NCBI RefSeq assembly: GCF_900104265.1
Contig: NZ_FNJJ01000006.1
Location: forward strand, 62,001-126,000
Direction of reading: 5' to 3'
Length of the DNA: 64,000 nucleotides
From: Ectopseudomonas guguanensis
Lineage (GTDB): Bacteria > Pseudomonadota > Gammaproteobacteria > Pseudomonadales > Pseudomonadaceae
Shown piece after piece: positions 26,818 through 35,476 of this stretch. The notes beneath the pieces are model-generated. The model searched no databases. It had not been told where the DNA came from and was given only the letters and a program-made list of their open reading frames with translations. A program made the translations under genes and the position numbers. How positions within the stretch are numbered: position 1 is the first letter of the stretch; each line of letters opens with the position of its first letter.

Positions 26818-27311
26818 GCGCTACCTCCATTTCGCGCCATCAACTCGAGTTCCGCTCCCCACAGGTGACCACTCGCAGCGAATTGGGAAGTCAGCTCGGT
26901 GGAGTCAACTTGTCCATAGCGCTCAGCTGCCCACGCGCAGCGCTGCTCCAACTCACGTAAATACTTTGACGTTAGAGCTCCAGTCATAGTCCTCGCGATC
27001 TCTCCCGCATAGTACGTGATGCCATCTGCGCCCCACATTGCCGTTACTAAGCCCCGTGTGCTCATGAGGTAAAGACCTTGCTCAATCAGCTCGCGCCTGC
27101 TCATGAGCTCTGCGCCACGGAACGGAATGGGTGTATGTAGGCTGCTCGGTCCGTTCAGATCTGCCGAATACACGATGGCATAGTCCAAAAGCACCAGCTT
27201 CTGAAGGTCCGCGCCATGCGGCATGAGAGCCTGCAGGAGATAGACCATGCGGATGCCGAGCTCAAACGGGGAGTTGAACACAGGCAAGGCGCGCCGTTTT
27301 ACTTGACCCAC
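26808..27311 (-). CDS. ABC-three-component system middle component (MC2-like)
   Basis: A 167-residue protein matching the MC2 type of ABC-3C middle components, which couple the ABC ATPase to the effector. Diagnostic stretches are VFNSPFELGIRMVYLLQAL, KLVLLDYAIVYSAD, LHTPIPFRGAELMSRRELIEQ and GLVTAMWGADGITYYAG. A GTG at 27311 is chosen because AGGAGG lies 5 bases upstream and similarity begins just after it; an ATG at 27344 is possible but lies deeper in the previous gene. It overlaps the effector gene by 13 bases and the ATPase gene by 10, showing translational coupling of all three. Confidence 0.85.
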   Translation of the reverse strand: MGQVKRRALPVFNSPFELGIRMVYLLQALMPHGADLQKLVLLDYAIVYSADLNGPSSLHTPIPFRGAELMSRRELIEQGLYLMSTRGLVTAMWGADGITYYAGEIARTMTGALTSKYLRELEQRCAWAAERYGQVDSTELTSQFAASGHLWGAELELMARNGGSAWA

Positions 27312-28369
27312 TTGAGCCTCCTCCGGTTTACCAAGTGGTGGCATGTACCCGGCAGATCCCCAGGCCGCAGCTTAGGAGTCAGATCACTGTCATTGACAAC
27401 TAACTGTTGCGCACCCTCGGTACCAGCCTCGAGCCGGTCCAGAGCGGTCTTATGCCGAGGGCTATTGACCTTCGACTTTATGCCGATCAGCACCATGTCC
27501 AACAACGCGTCGAACTCTGCTTCACCGTAAGTGTCCCGACTGAATATTTTCAGGCCTTCAGCGCAGTAGAAAAAAGCACGCTGGCTCTGGAAATGCTCGC
27601 TGTAGGAATCTGAGACCATTAACTGGTCCAGAGTCAGATCATCTCCGGATAGCTCAGAATAGACCCTCAACAATTCTTCGACGTAGATCTGCTCTTCTGC
27701 TGTGGGCGTGTCGGGTGCAAATGGATCATCACCGCGCTCACCCTCAAAACCAAAAAGCTCGAAGTGAGCCTTTTGATCCAACGCATGCCACTCAAGAAGG
27801 TCTCGCGTCTGGCACTCCAAAATGTTCTTGAATTCGAAGGCCTTCACTAGCTGTTCGACTGTCGGGGTTAGCTCTTTAGCCCGCCCCTTGAGGCCGGTCT
27901 TTTCCGCTCTCCAGTCATCCAGCAATCGCTGTTTGAACTCGTCAGGTTTGCTCAGAAGGTTGTGAAGATCGTTACCCACGCCGCGTGGCGCGCAGAGGTA
28001 GTAATGCCGTGGCGCTGGATATGTCCCCGCCTCTAAATGCTTGAAAAACTTGATCAACTCTTTGAATACATCGGTAGGCATCAAAGCATGGTCGTAATGT
28101 TTGCCTTGAAAAAGATCCCACTGACGCTGAGACAAAGCTGGAACCAGGCGCGCTTCGACATCACGCCCGCCATCGCCTGCACCGCCCAACTGTTTGACAA
28201 AAACGTACTGCGCACCGTCACCTATAGGACGGTTGCGACAAGCGTTCTCAATGAACTTTTCCCACTGATCGGCGTGAAAAAGTAATACCTGCGATGACGG
28301 CGGAATGACGCCACGTTTGACCGCGAAGCCATTTTTTCGCTTTTGCTTCTGAGGTGGATTGGTTTCCAT
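27299..28369 (-). CDS. ABC-3C effector with restriction-endonuclease-like domain
   Basis: A 356-residue effector, first gene of the leftward three-gene operon. Residues about 30-115 look like an Mrr-type PD-(D/E)XK nuclease: QLGGAGDGGRDVEAR supplies Asp66/Asp70, and DLFQGKHY (86-92) supplies the Q-x-K pair. The remainder (about 130-356) is helical and matches the C-terminal region of ABC-3C effectors (LYVEEL-like, LLDMVLIGIKSKVNS). It probably cleaves DNA when released by the ATPase and middle component. Genes run effector, middle component, ATPase, all overlapping. Confidence 0.82.
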   Translation of the reverse strand: METNPPQKQKRKNGFAVKRGVIPPSSQVLLFHADQWEKFIENACRNRPIGDGAQYVFVKQLGGAGDGGRDVEARLVPALSQRQWDLFQGKHYDHALMPTDVFKELIKFFKHLEAGTYPAPRHYYLCAPRGVGNDLHNLLSKPDEFKQRLLDDWRAEKTGLKGRAKELTPTVEQLVKAFEFKNILECQTRDLLEWHALDQKAHFELFGFEGERGDDPFAPDTPTAEEQIYVEELLRVYSELSGDDLTLDQLMVSDSYSEHFQSQRAFFYCAEGLKIFSRDTYGEAEFDALLDMVLIGIKSKVNSPRHKTALDRLEAGTEGAQQLVVNDSDLTPKLRPGDLPGTCHHLVNRRRLKWVK

Positions 28370-28605
28370 ACCATCGGCGCCGCATTTGGGACGGAGGCTG
28401 ACGCCCCCATAATCATCGGCTAAGAGCGGACTCAGGAACGGTCCGGCTTGCGCCGCTTTATTTTTCTGATGCTATAGTGCCATAAGCAAGTGACGTTCCA
28501 CAGACTTTGTCTCGCCCTTACCTTGCAGCAACTATCACGTGTTTCTATTGCAAATAGCCGGCTCCACCCGGAGGCGCCGAAAGCCAGAATAGGCCGCTAA
28601 ATAGA

Positions 28606-31401
28606 TCAACGGCCTTTACGACTTACCTCCGCGGATCGCTTACTGGGTTTATAGTCACAGCTGGGGTAGTTATTACAGCTTTGAAAGCTGCCCCAGGGCC
28701 CCTTCTTGCTGACCACCTCACCGACATGGCATCGGGGACACTTTTTTCTGATAAGTCGCGTGTCATCGGGGACTTCGACCGTCACAGCGCCGTCCTTGAC
28801 TAACTCCATCAAGAACACGGAAATCTGCCCCTGAATCGTGAACATGGCAATTGATCGTCGAGCACGCGTCAGCGCGACGTAGAACAGCCGGCGTTCTTCT
28901 CCAAAGGGGTACGAGTCGCCATCCGCCATAGCCAGATTCATGATTGGATCATCCGCCATTATGCTCGGAAAACTGTAGCTGCGAGCCGCACTGATCATCG
29001 CCGGCAAAATGACGTAGTCGGCCTCCGCGCCCTTGGAACGATGAATGCTCAAAAATGACAGTTCAATGTGTTCCCCATAGCGATGCCGCCAATCATCCGG
29101 AATAAAGCGCGCATCCTTGTTATACCGTCCGAGCACATACACCTTGAGCTTACGACCTTTCTCGCCCGGAATACTGCCATTGACGACACCTTCCACTAGC
29201 TCCTCCAAGTACCTGGAGACCGCGCCTTGTAGGTCGTCTCTCTTTTTGACTGCAATAGCCCGCAAAGCAGGCCCAATGGCAGGTGTCTTGGAGTGAACAC
29301 GCTTAGGAATTTGAGCCGGATTTTTCACTACGAATCGGCTGGAGATATCGCAGATCGCCTGAGGACAACGGAACGTCTCCTCTAGCTTCAATACCTGACC
29401 TGAACCGAACCGCTCAACGAACTCGGTCATGACTGACACGTCGGCACCTGCGAAGCGGTTGATAGACTGCCAGTCGTCTCCCACAGCGAAAAAGAACCGG
29501 CCAGGCTGCTGCACCAACGCCTTGCAGAGCCTGGCTCTGGCCTGAGAGGCATCTTGGAACTCATCTGCCATTACCAGCCGGTAGCGAGGGGAACACCTCC
29601 CTTGCTCCACATAGTCGGCCGCCATGTTCAGCATGTCTTCAAAGTCGATGCCGCCCTCACCTGCGAGTGCATCGTTCCAGCCGCGCATGACCGGCCAAAG
29701 GATATCCAGGAACATTCGATAGCGGTGCTTGAAGGCGTCCTGGGCCATCTGTTCGACCCGCTCCACGAGCGCTTCTGGCGTCAAGCAATTACTTTTGGCG
29801 TGACCTATGAACACCCGCAGCAGGCTCAGCAATTGTTGATCATTCATGGGCGTCTGGCCATTGCTTGGAATTGGCCGGTCCGGATTCGGATCAAGCACAA
29901 TGCCGCGCCGGGTCAACTCATAGGTCAAATGCTCAATCCAAGTGTTCTGGCGAAGCTGGTGGGAAGTCGTTTCTATGAGCTGAGTGCGATGCTCTTGATG
30001 CAGCTTGCGCTTCCAAACCGTGCCCTTCAGATAGCCTTCAAAATGCGCTGGAGGCTGACCATGCTCATCCAACGCGAAGTGCTCGTGGTAAAGACCGATA
30101 TCCGGATAGTAGAAATCAGGTTGGTACTGACTGTGTTCTGCTGTGGCCGTGTCATGCTCATAGTTGCGCTCATACTCGTAATTGACACCGTTGTAAAAAA
30201 GCCAATTGGCAATCATGCACTCTTCCAGGCTTTTCACGGGCTCACCACGCAGCGTACGAATCGTGTCTGCGTCGGCCTTGGGTTTCGCCGGCTTACTCAT
30301 GGTGCGAAAGGCAGGAATGTCACGACCGAATACCAGGCGGAACAAGTCCCATCGAGTTCGAAACGCTACTGAGCTGTCCTTGAGGCCGTCGACGATGTTC
30401 GCAAGCCTCTGCAAGCTGTCCTTCTGCTTGACCGCCCATGATGGGACTCGGGGCTTTTTCTTGGTGGCATAGCCAATAATGGCCAGACCCAATCGGTGAA
30501 AGGTTTTGGCGCGAACGGTAACGTTCATTTCCAACCGTTCGAAAGACTGCCTCGCACGCTCAGCAAGCTCTTCTGCTGCGTCTTTGTTGAAGGCCAGCAT
30601 TACCACCTCGTTCGGCTCCACAAAGCCCCGATCAATCGCATAGGCAGCTTTAGCGACCATGGTGGAGGTTTTTCCCGACCCTGCCGAGGCAACCACCTGA
30701 ACACGGTTATCGAAACAGATCACAGCTCGCGCCTGCTCTTCGTTAAGCGGCCTTTTCTCGACTTTCGATAGCAGCGGTTCGCAAGCGATCAGTTCGTCGC
30801 GTGTGTGCCTTTCGTTGAAGGATTTCCAGGCGGCCGACCAGTCCATTCCCCAGCCTTTCAGAACCTGTTCGACCGACACACCAGAAACGCCCAAAGCTTT
30901 CTGCAGATGGACGTCGCGAAGAAGCGTGTCGACCTCCTCGTCGAGGATAGGAAGAAGAGGCTTGGCACTTAGCAGTGCAGCTTGCTGCTCGTGAGTAAAC
31001 CACCGCCTCTGAGCCTTGCTTTGTGCAAGCTCCTTAGCAATCCGTAGTACCCAACCATGGATCAACTCAAAGACCGTCTTGAAGGTGGCAACGCGCTCAC
31101 GCTCACGCCTCTCCCTTTCAAGACGTCGCTGCTCCTGCTGTTCAACCTCCACCACGGCGATAGATTGACTGAGACCTTCGACAGCGGCTTTAGGTAGCCC
31201 GCCCAGCTTTCCGCCGGGATATCTCAGGCTCGCCCAGACGAAGCCATTTTCGACCTGAACCGAGAAGCGCTCATCTTTGGAGCTACCTGCGCTACGGCTA
31301 CCAACTCGTAGTTCGAAATGCCCATCTACCAAACGCAACTGCCACTTCGGAGAGCGCGTCAGCATCCTGCCCAAGGCCGATGGGGCCCATACGTATTCCA
31401 T
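28606..31401 (-). CDS. HelD-like UvrD/Rep helicase with nuclease-like insert and zinc finger
   Basis: A 931-residue superfamily 1 helicase related to helicase IV (HelD) of E. coli. Walker A is SAGSGKTSTM (near 240), motif II DEFQDASQ (near 612), then GDDWQSINRFAGAD, LEETFR, SIHRSKGAEADYVI and YVALTRAR. Residues about 420-500 include YQPDFYYPDIGLYHEHFALD and a later Lys, resembling a PD-(D/E)XK nuclease insertion known in HelD-like proteins. The C-terminus (near 889-920) has a topoisomerase-type zinc finger, CPRCHVGEVV ... CNNYPSCDYKPS. It is divergent from the retron and upstream of the ABC-3C operon on the same strand with a 236-bp gap, so it may stand alone. Likely a defence or repair helicase. 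Confidence 0.85.
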   Translation of the reverse strand: MEYVWAPSALGRMLTRSPKWQLRLVDGHFELRVGSRSAGSSKDERFSVQVENGFVWASLRYPGGKLGGLPKAAVEGLSQSIAVVEVEQQEQRRLERERRERERVATFKTVFELIHGWVLRIAKELAQSKAQRRWFTHEQQAALLSAKPLLPILDEEVDTLLRDVHLQKALGVSGVSVEQVLKGWGMDWSAAWKSFNERHTRDELIACEPLLSKVEKRPLNEEQARAVICFDNRVQVVASAGSGKTSTMVAKAAYAIDRGFVEPNEVVMLAFNKDAAEELAERARQSFERLEMNVTVRAKTFHRLGLAIIGYATKKKPRVPSWAVKQKDSLQRLANIVDGLKDSSVAFRTRWDLFRLVFGRDIPAFRTMSKPAKPKADADTIRTLRGEPVKSLEECMIANWLFYNGVNYEYERNYEHDTATAEHSQYQPDFYYPDIGLYHEHFALDEHGQPPAHFEGYLKGTVWKRKLHQEHRTQLIETTSHQLRQNTWIEHLTYELTRRGIVLDPNPDRPIPSNGQTPMNDQQLLSLLRVFIGHAKSNCLTPEALVERVEQMAQDAFKHRYRMFLDILWPVMRGWNDALAGEGGIDFEDMLNMAADYVEQGRCSPRYRLVMADEFQDASQARARLCKALVQQPGRFFFAVGDDWQSINRFAGADVSVMTEFVERFGSGQVLKLEETFRCPQAICDISSRFVVKNPAQIPKRVHSKTPAIGPALRAIAVKKRDDLQGAVSRYLEELVEGVVNGSIPGEKGRKLKVYVLGRYNKDARFIPDDWRHRYGEHIELSFLSIHRSKGAEADYVILPAMISAARSYSFPSIMADDPIMNLAMADGDSYPFGEERRLFYVALTRARRSIAMFTIQGQISVFLMELVKDGAVTVEVPDDTRLIRKKCPRCHVGEVVSKKGPWGSFQSCNNYPSCDYKPSKRSAEVSRKGR

Positions 31402-31433
31402 TCGCTACACCGTCTCCAATGCAAGATCGTAGG

Positions 31434-31540
31434 GCACTTGGCTCAAAGCCTGCTTCTACCCTAGGTGGTAAGCATTCTGAGGGGAATTGAAGTCATACCC
31501 AATGGTCAATTAGGATTTTCAGACATATTGAGCCAAGCGC
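31434..31540 (+). ncRNA. Candidate retron msr-msd RNA
   Basis: About 107 bases upstream of the effector gene show retron-like architecture. Terminal inverted repeats GCACTTGGCTCAA (31434-31446) and TTGAGCCAAGCGC (31528-31540) pair at 12 of 13 positions, like a1/a2. Right after a1 comes AGCC, where G31448 could be the branching guanosine. A stem-loop follows (GCTTCTACC with GGTGGTAAGC, 31452-31473), then a long arm with CTGA/TCAG (31477-31480, 31519-31522) and AATTGA/TCAATT (31485-31490, 31506-31511), like the msd. The order RNA, effector, RT resembles Ec73. The call is structural only. Confidence 0.55.
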
Positions 31541-31697
31541 TATGACGGCAGAGCGTCAAGGCAGAGCATGCCGAACGTGCTGTGATAGATGTGCCAATAG
31601 CTTTGAAAAGCTTCATCGCCCCCAGGCTGGTGATGAGATGGTACATAGATCCATCTCTCAAGAGCAGTTTAGAAGGCCTCTAGAATCATGATGACCC

Positions 31698-32999
31698 ATG
31701 CTCGATTTGACTGTCTTAGCCAGTGATACCCGGGCCCAAGCCTGGTTGGAGCAGTTCAGCCTAGGGGATCGACCGCTCGCCCGAAAGCTCCTCGAAGCGT
31801 TCACCTTCGTCTCACGTGACGACTTTATCGGCCATATGCGCACGATGCTAATCCGCGAAGCCGAAAGCATCGATGGTAAGGTCGCTCTGTACGCCGAGCG
31901 TGAGCTTGGACACCGCTTTGGGGTACCCCATCGCCTGTTCAAGGAGACCAAACGAGCCATACGACGAGCGTACGGAGCAGCCGGGCCCGCGGCAGTCAAG
32001 CCGACAAAGTCATATGACCCTTCAGTCGGCAGCGAAGGAATCGTTGCGCAGATGATCTCGGATCTCTGCCGTGAGTTCCCAGAAAAGTTCCTCAACCATC
32101 CGGGCCCTGACCAAATTCGCCGTAAGCGTGCGCGAGCATTCTGGGTCGTTACAGACCTAATCGGCAGCGGTGATCGAGCAAGGCGCTACCTCGAAGCTGC
32201 CTGGCTTGTGAGATCCGTACGCAGTTGGTGGTCAGGCAGACTGATGAGGTTCGCGGTCATGGCCTATTCGGCGACGGAGGCAGGCGAGCGCAGTGTGGCA
32301 AGTCATCGCTGTCATCCAAAGATTCACATAGTTCTGCCCTGTCCGACCATTGACACAATGTTCTCAACGAAGGTGGCAGAAGAAATGAAAAGACTTTGCA
32401 CCGCCTACGACCCTACTGAAGGTGAACCAGGTCACGCGCCATGGGTATGGAGCGGGCCCAGCCTGGGTTATGGCAATGGAGGCGCCTTGATCGTTTTCGC
32501 CCATGGCGCGCCAAATAACATTCCACTGATGTTCTACAAGGCGTCTAGGGATAAGAAGAAAAACTGGACTCCGCTGTTTCCAGCCAGAGTATCGGCCGGG
32601 ATCAGCAAAGACGCGTTCGGGATAAACCTGACTGCTGAGAAAATCAATGCTCGCCTGAATAACCTCGGCCAGCACAGCCTGGCCAGATCCGTTGCGGTAC
32701 TGAAATCCGACATACCGACAGCGCAGATTTTTCTCGTCCTCGGTACCCTGTCACGGCCTCCACGACTAAACGACAGAGTGCTCGCTAGCAGGACAGGCCT
32801 ACCTACACACGAGCTTGCCAAGCTACTGCGTACGATGACCTCGTACGGGTGGATCGACTCACAGCGGCGACTAACCGACCAAGGTGCCGGCCAGCTTGCG
32901 CATGCAAGAAAGCAGCTGCACGTCACTACACTCGCAATGCATGTTGGCAAGCAAGAGCCAGAGCCTTACTATCCCACCTCGCTGAGGCAACCAATCTAG
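31698..32999 (+). CDS. Retron effector: PRTase-like domain plus winged helix
   Basis: A 433-residue protein resembling the effector of type III (Ec73-type) retrons. A phosphoribosyltransferase-like fold is indicated by AFWVVTDLIGSGDRARRYL (147-165), where TDLIGSGD is the PRPP-loop signature. C-terminal residues about 345-415 form a winged helix (FLVLGTLSRPPRLNDRVLA, LLRTMTSYGWID, LTDQG). The protein is longer than the 316-residue Ec73 effector. In the retron model the RT-msDNA complex holds this toxin inactive until phage disturbs it. The Shine-Dalgarno sequence is weak. The RT gene follows after 191 bases. Confidence 0.78.
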   Translation: MLDLTVLASDTRAQAWLEQFSLGDRPLARKLLEAFTFVSRDDFIGHMRTMLIREAESIDGKVALYAERELGHRFGVPHRLFKETKRAIRRAYGAAGPAAVKPTKSYDPSVGSEGIVAQMISDLCREFPEKFLNHPGPDQIRRKRARAFWVVTDLIGSGDRARRYLEAAWLVRSVRSWWSGRLMRFAVMAYSATEAGERSVASHRCHPKIHIVLPCPTIDTMFSTKVAEEMKRLCTAYDPTEGEPGHAPWVWSGPSLGYGNGGALIVFAHGAPNNIPLMFYKASRDKKKNWTPLFPARVSAGISKDAFGINLTAEKINARLNNLGQHSLARSVAVLKSDIPTAQIFLVLGTLSRPPRLNDRVLASRTGLPTHELAKLLRTMTSYGWIDSQRRLTDQGAGQLAHARKQLHVTTLAMHVGKQEPEPYYPTSLRQPI

Positions 33000-33058
33000 A
33001 TTCTAGCTTCGGCGTACATCCTTGAGATGTTGCCGCCAAGATGAGTCACGCTTCACGA

Positions 33059-33195
33059 TTCATCTACCGGGCGCAGATTACTGCTGCTCTATGTACTAGC
33101 CCCTGCTTACGGCTAAGCGCTCACGCCACAGCCTAGTGGCGTGGCCTTCTGCCTGCGGCGTGAGCACTCACCCTGCGGGTGTCAAAGTAGATGAA
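33059..33195 (+). ncRNA. Structured intergenic region before the RT gene (alternative RNA)
   Basis: TTCATCTAC (33059-33067) is perfectly complementary to GTAGATGAA (33187-33195), which covers the RT start codon. Between them lie TAGCC/GGCTA, a hairpin from GCTCACGCC and GGCGTGAGC (about 33119-33165) that competes with CGCCAC/GTGGCG, and CACCC/GGGTG. This could fold as one RNA that hides the RT start, or be an alternative retron RNA. The upstream candidate at 31434 fits known order better. Confidence 0.35.
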
Positions 33196-34357
33196 GGATT
33201 GGAAGCCTCAGCACTATCGTCGCTCCCCGGGAGCAAGCGCAGTATCCTCCTCGGTGATGGCGGCAGCGATCGCAACGGCTCAAAAGACCGTCGCAGTTCA
33301 CTCTTCTCTGCCACCAATATTGACCTTGAAGCACTTGGCGCACCTGACCCAAGTCCCGTACTTGCACCTACGTGATTACGTCTCGCGAGAGGTAGAGGCC
33401 TACAAGATTTTTAGGGTTCGAAAACGTGCGCGGCCAGACCAACCCACCTCATTCCGGGTGATCTGCGTGCCACCCCAAAGCCTTGCAGTGGCTCAGCGAT
33501 GGATTGCCCAGCACGTGTTGGCCAAAGGAAAAACCCATCCTGCCAGCACAGCATTTGCACCTAACTGCCGCCTAGTCGATGCGGCCGCACCTCACTGCGC
33601 CAGTCGTTGGCTGATAAAGGTTGACGTGCAACGCTTCTTTGAATCGATCTCTGAAGTCGATTGCTACCGAGTGTTCCGCAGCCTTGGATACCAGCCTCTC
33701 ATGTCCTTGGAATTGTCACGCCTCTGTACACGAGTTGGCCCTTTCAACGGGATGCGCCGCTCTAGGAAATGGTTCCGCAAGCCCCCCCTTTCGAGATCTA
33801 AGATCAAATCCTACGCTGTGTGGAGACTTGGGCACCTCCCTCAAGGCGCCGCGACCAGCCCGATGCTCGCAAACCTCGCAATGCGGGACGTCGATGTCCT
33901 GATGACCGGCCTGGCAGATCGATACGGATTGACCTACACACGATACGCGGATGACCTCACTTTCTCTACGGCCGATCCTGGATTTGAACGAGAGGATGCC
34001 AGAAAAGCTATCTACGAGGTTTATGGAGTATTGAGGAGGTTTGGACTCACTCCAAACCTAGCTAAAACGACAGTGGCCTCGCCGCGCAGCCGGAAAATCG
34101 TTCTGGGACTCCAGGTCGACCAAGACGCACCCAGGCTGCCCCGTGCGTTCAAGTTGAAAATGCGGATGCACCTGTACTACCTGGAACGCGATGATGTGGG
34201 GCCTTTGAAACATGCCGAGCGCCGGGGCTTTTCGGCGGTTACAGGCATGCGCAACCATCTGATGGGACTTGCCGCCTATGCAATCCAGATTGAGCCTGCG
34301 TACGGCAAGGACATTAAGGCGAGACTAGAGCGCGTTAAGTGGCCGGTGTTGTATTGA
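33191..34357 (+). CDS. Retron-type reverse transcriptase
   Basis: A 388-residue RNA-directed DNA polymerase. Motif A is LIKVDVQRFF (Asp145), motif B HLPQGAATSPMLANL (215-229), and the catalytic motif C is YADDLTFS (252-259), the retron form. The later GLTPNLAKTTV and SRKIVLGLQVD correspond to the D/E region and thumb. It would reverse-transcribe its cognate msr-msd RNA into msDNA. The start is uncertain: the ATG at 33191 lacks a clear Shine-Dalgarno and lies in a predicted stem, and an ATG at 33257 would still leave a complete RT of 366 residues. It forms a three-part unit with the RNA candidate and effector upstream. Confidence 0.93.
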   Translation: MKDWKPQHYRRSPGASAVSSSVMAAAIATAQKTVAVHSSLPPILTLKHLAHLTQVPYLHLRDYVSREVEAYKIFRVRKRARPDQPTSFRVICVPPQSLAVAQRWIAQHVLAKGKTHPASTAFAPNCRLVDAAAPHCASRWLIKVDVQRFFESISEVDCYRVFRSLGYQPLMSLELSRLCTRVGPFNGMRRSRKWFRKPPLSRSKIKSYAVWRLGHLPQGAATSPMLANLAMRDVDVLMTGLADRYGLTYTRYADDLTFSTADPGFEREDARKAIYEVYGVLRRFGLTPNLAKTTVASPRSRKIVLGLQVDQDAPRLPRAFKLKMRMHLYYLERDDVGPLKHAERRGFSAVTGMRNHLMGLAAYAIQIEPAYGKDIKARLERVKWPVLY

Positions 34358-34503
34358 GAGCACTCTCCGTCAAATGACTGAACAAATGTATGCTTATGAC
34401 CGATAGAGGCCGCCGCGTGAGCGACAGCTACTAGCGGAAAGTAGAAAATTGCATCTCATCTGCTGGCGACCAAAGCTGTCCTTCGCACCTAGCGAAGCAG
34501 GAG

Positions 34504-35280
34504 CTACTGAGCGTTGAGGATAGGTAGGATTATGAGTTCGCCATCGTGATCAACAACGTGTTGGGCAGTTATCATATTTCTTGAGGTGAACTTACCACCG
34601 CGACCTAAAAAATCCTTCATGACATTGATCACGCAGGACTTGCTCGGTAACGCCTGAGCCATGTCTTGGCGAAAGTAGTCAACGGTTTTGACCCATGTTT
34701 CAGGTAAGGAACGAAGATACTGACCTAGAGCTTTTGCCAGCTCCAACTGGTTTGGCAGGGACAGCCGTAACTGAGTCCACGTAAAGACCAACTCAAAAAG
34801 GTCGGGGGTCGACGCTTGGGTTATGCGCCCAACACGATCCCTGTACTGCTTCGCCCACCGCTCCTCTGCGTCTGGAAAGAGATCAATCTCCTCCGGGATG
34901 ATAAATAGGTGCTCCATCTCATTTTCAAAGAAGTGGATAGTGGTGCTCTGCTGCTCGTTGGCTGTTCGAAGGGGAATGAGCATTGGCACTTGCTCGACGA
35001 GCTTGCGGCGAAGATGAATGAGCTCATGCCCTAGCATTGAGCTGGTGAATTCATAAGGCTTGCACCAGATGGTGATAGCGCTGCCATTTACCTCGCACGA
35101 GATATTAGACTTTTCGAGAAAAGTGCAAGAATCTACTAACGCGCTGAGCGGTAACACCTGTACCTCACTTCCCGTGGCGGATGCGATTTGCTCAGGAATC
35201 GCTCTAACGGTGTCAGGTAACCCCTCTAGAACGTCCATGTTGGCAACCTGCAAAAGCGTCTCTTCAAATCTTGGCATCAT
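34504..35280 (-). CDS. HExxH-containing predicted metalloprotease, unknown family
   Basis: A 258-residue protein with HELIHLRR (His85, Glu86, His89), a zinc-protease HExxH, in a helix following a beta strand (SAITIWCKPYEF). ENEMEH (119-124) about 30 residues later may give the third ligand. The layout resembles ImmA/IrrE-like peptidases without a helix-turn-helix. The rest is helical with no recognised partner domain and no signal peptide. GGAGAAG lies before the ATG at 35280 (an ATG one codon later is also possible). It is the last of four same-strand genes behind the Gabija-like pair, so it may belong to that unit; the 196-bp upstream gap leaves this open. Confidence 0.7.
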   Translation of the reverse strand: MMPRFEETLLQVANMDVLEGLPDTVRAIPEQIASATGSEVQVLPLSALVDSCTFLEKSNISCEVNGSAITIWCKPYEFTSSMLGHELIHLRRKLVEQVPMLIPLRTANEQQSTTIHFFENEMEHLFIIPEEIDLFPDAEERWAKQYRDRVGRITQASTPDLFELVFTWTQLRLSLPNQLELAKALGQYLRSLPETWVKTVDYFRQDMAQALPSKSCVINVMKDFLGRGGKFTSRNMITAQHVVDHDGELIILPILNAQ

Positions 35281-35476
35281 CTTCTCCTTTGGTTTTTGCA
35301 GGTAGCCGTCCAGGATGCTGAAGCCCTTTTACGTGACGAGCGCTGCCACTGGCTAGAGGCTTTGCGTCACCCGGCATCAAGGGAATCCCGAGCAATCGGC
35401 CAGAAGCAGACGATCCATTGATGGCAAGTAAGTTTCTGCTCCCGACTATGATTGCCGCCAGCGCCCCATACGAATG

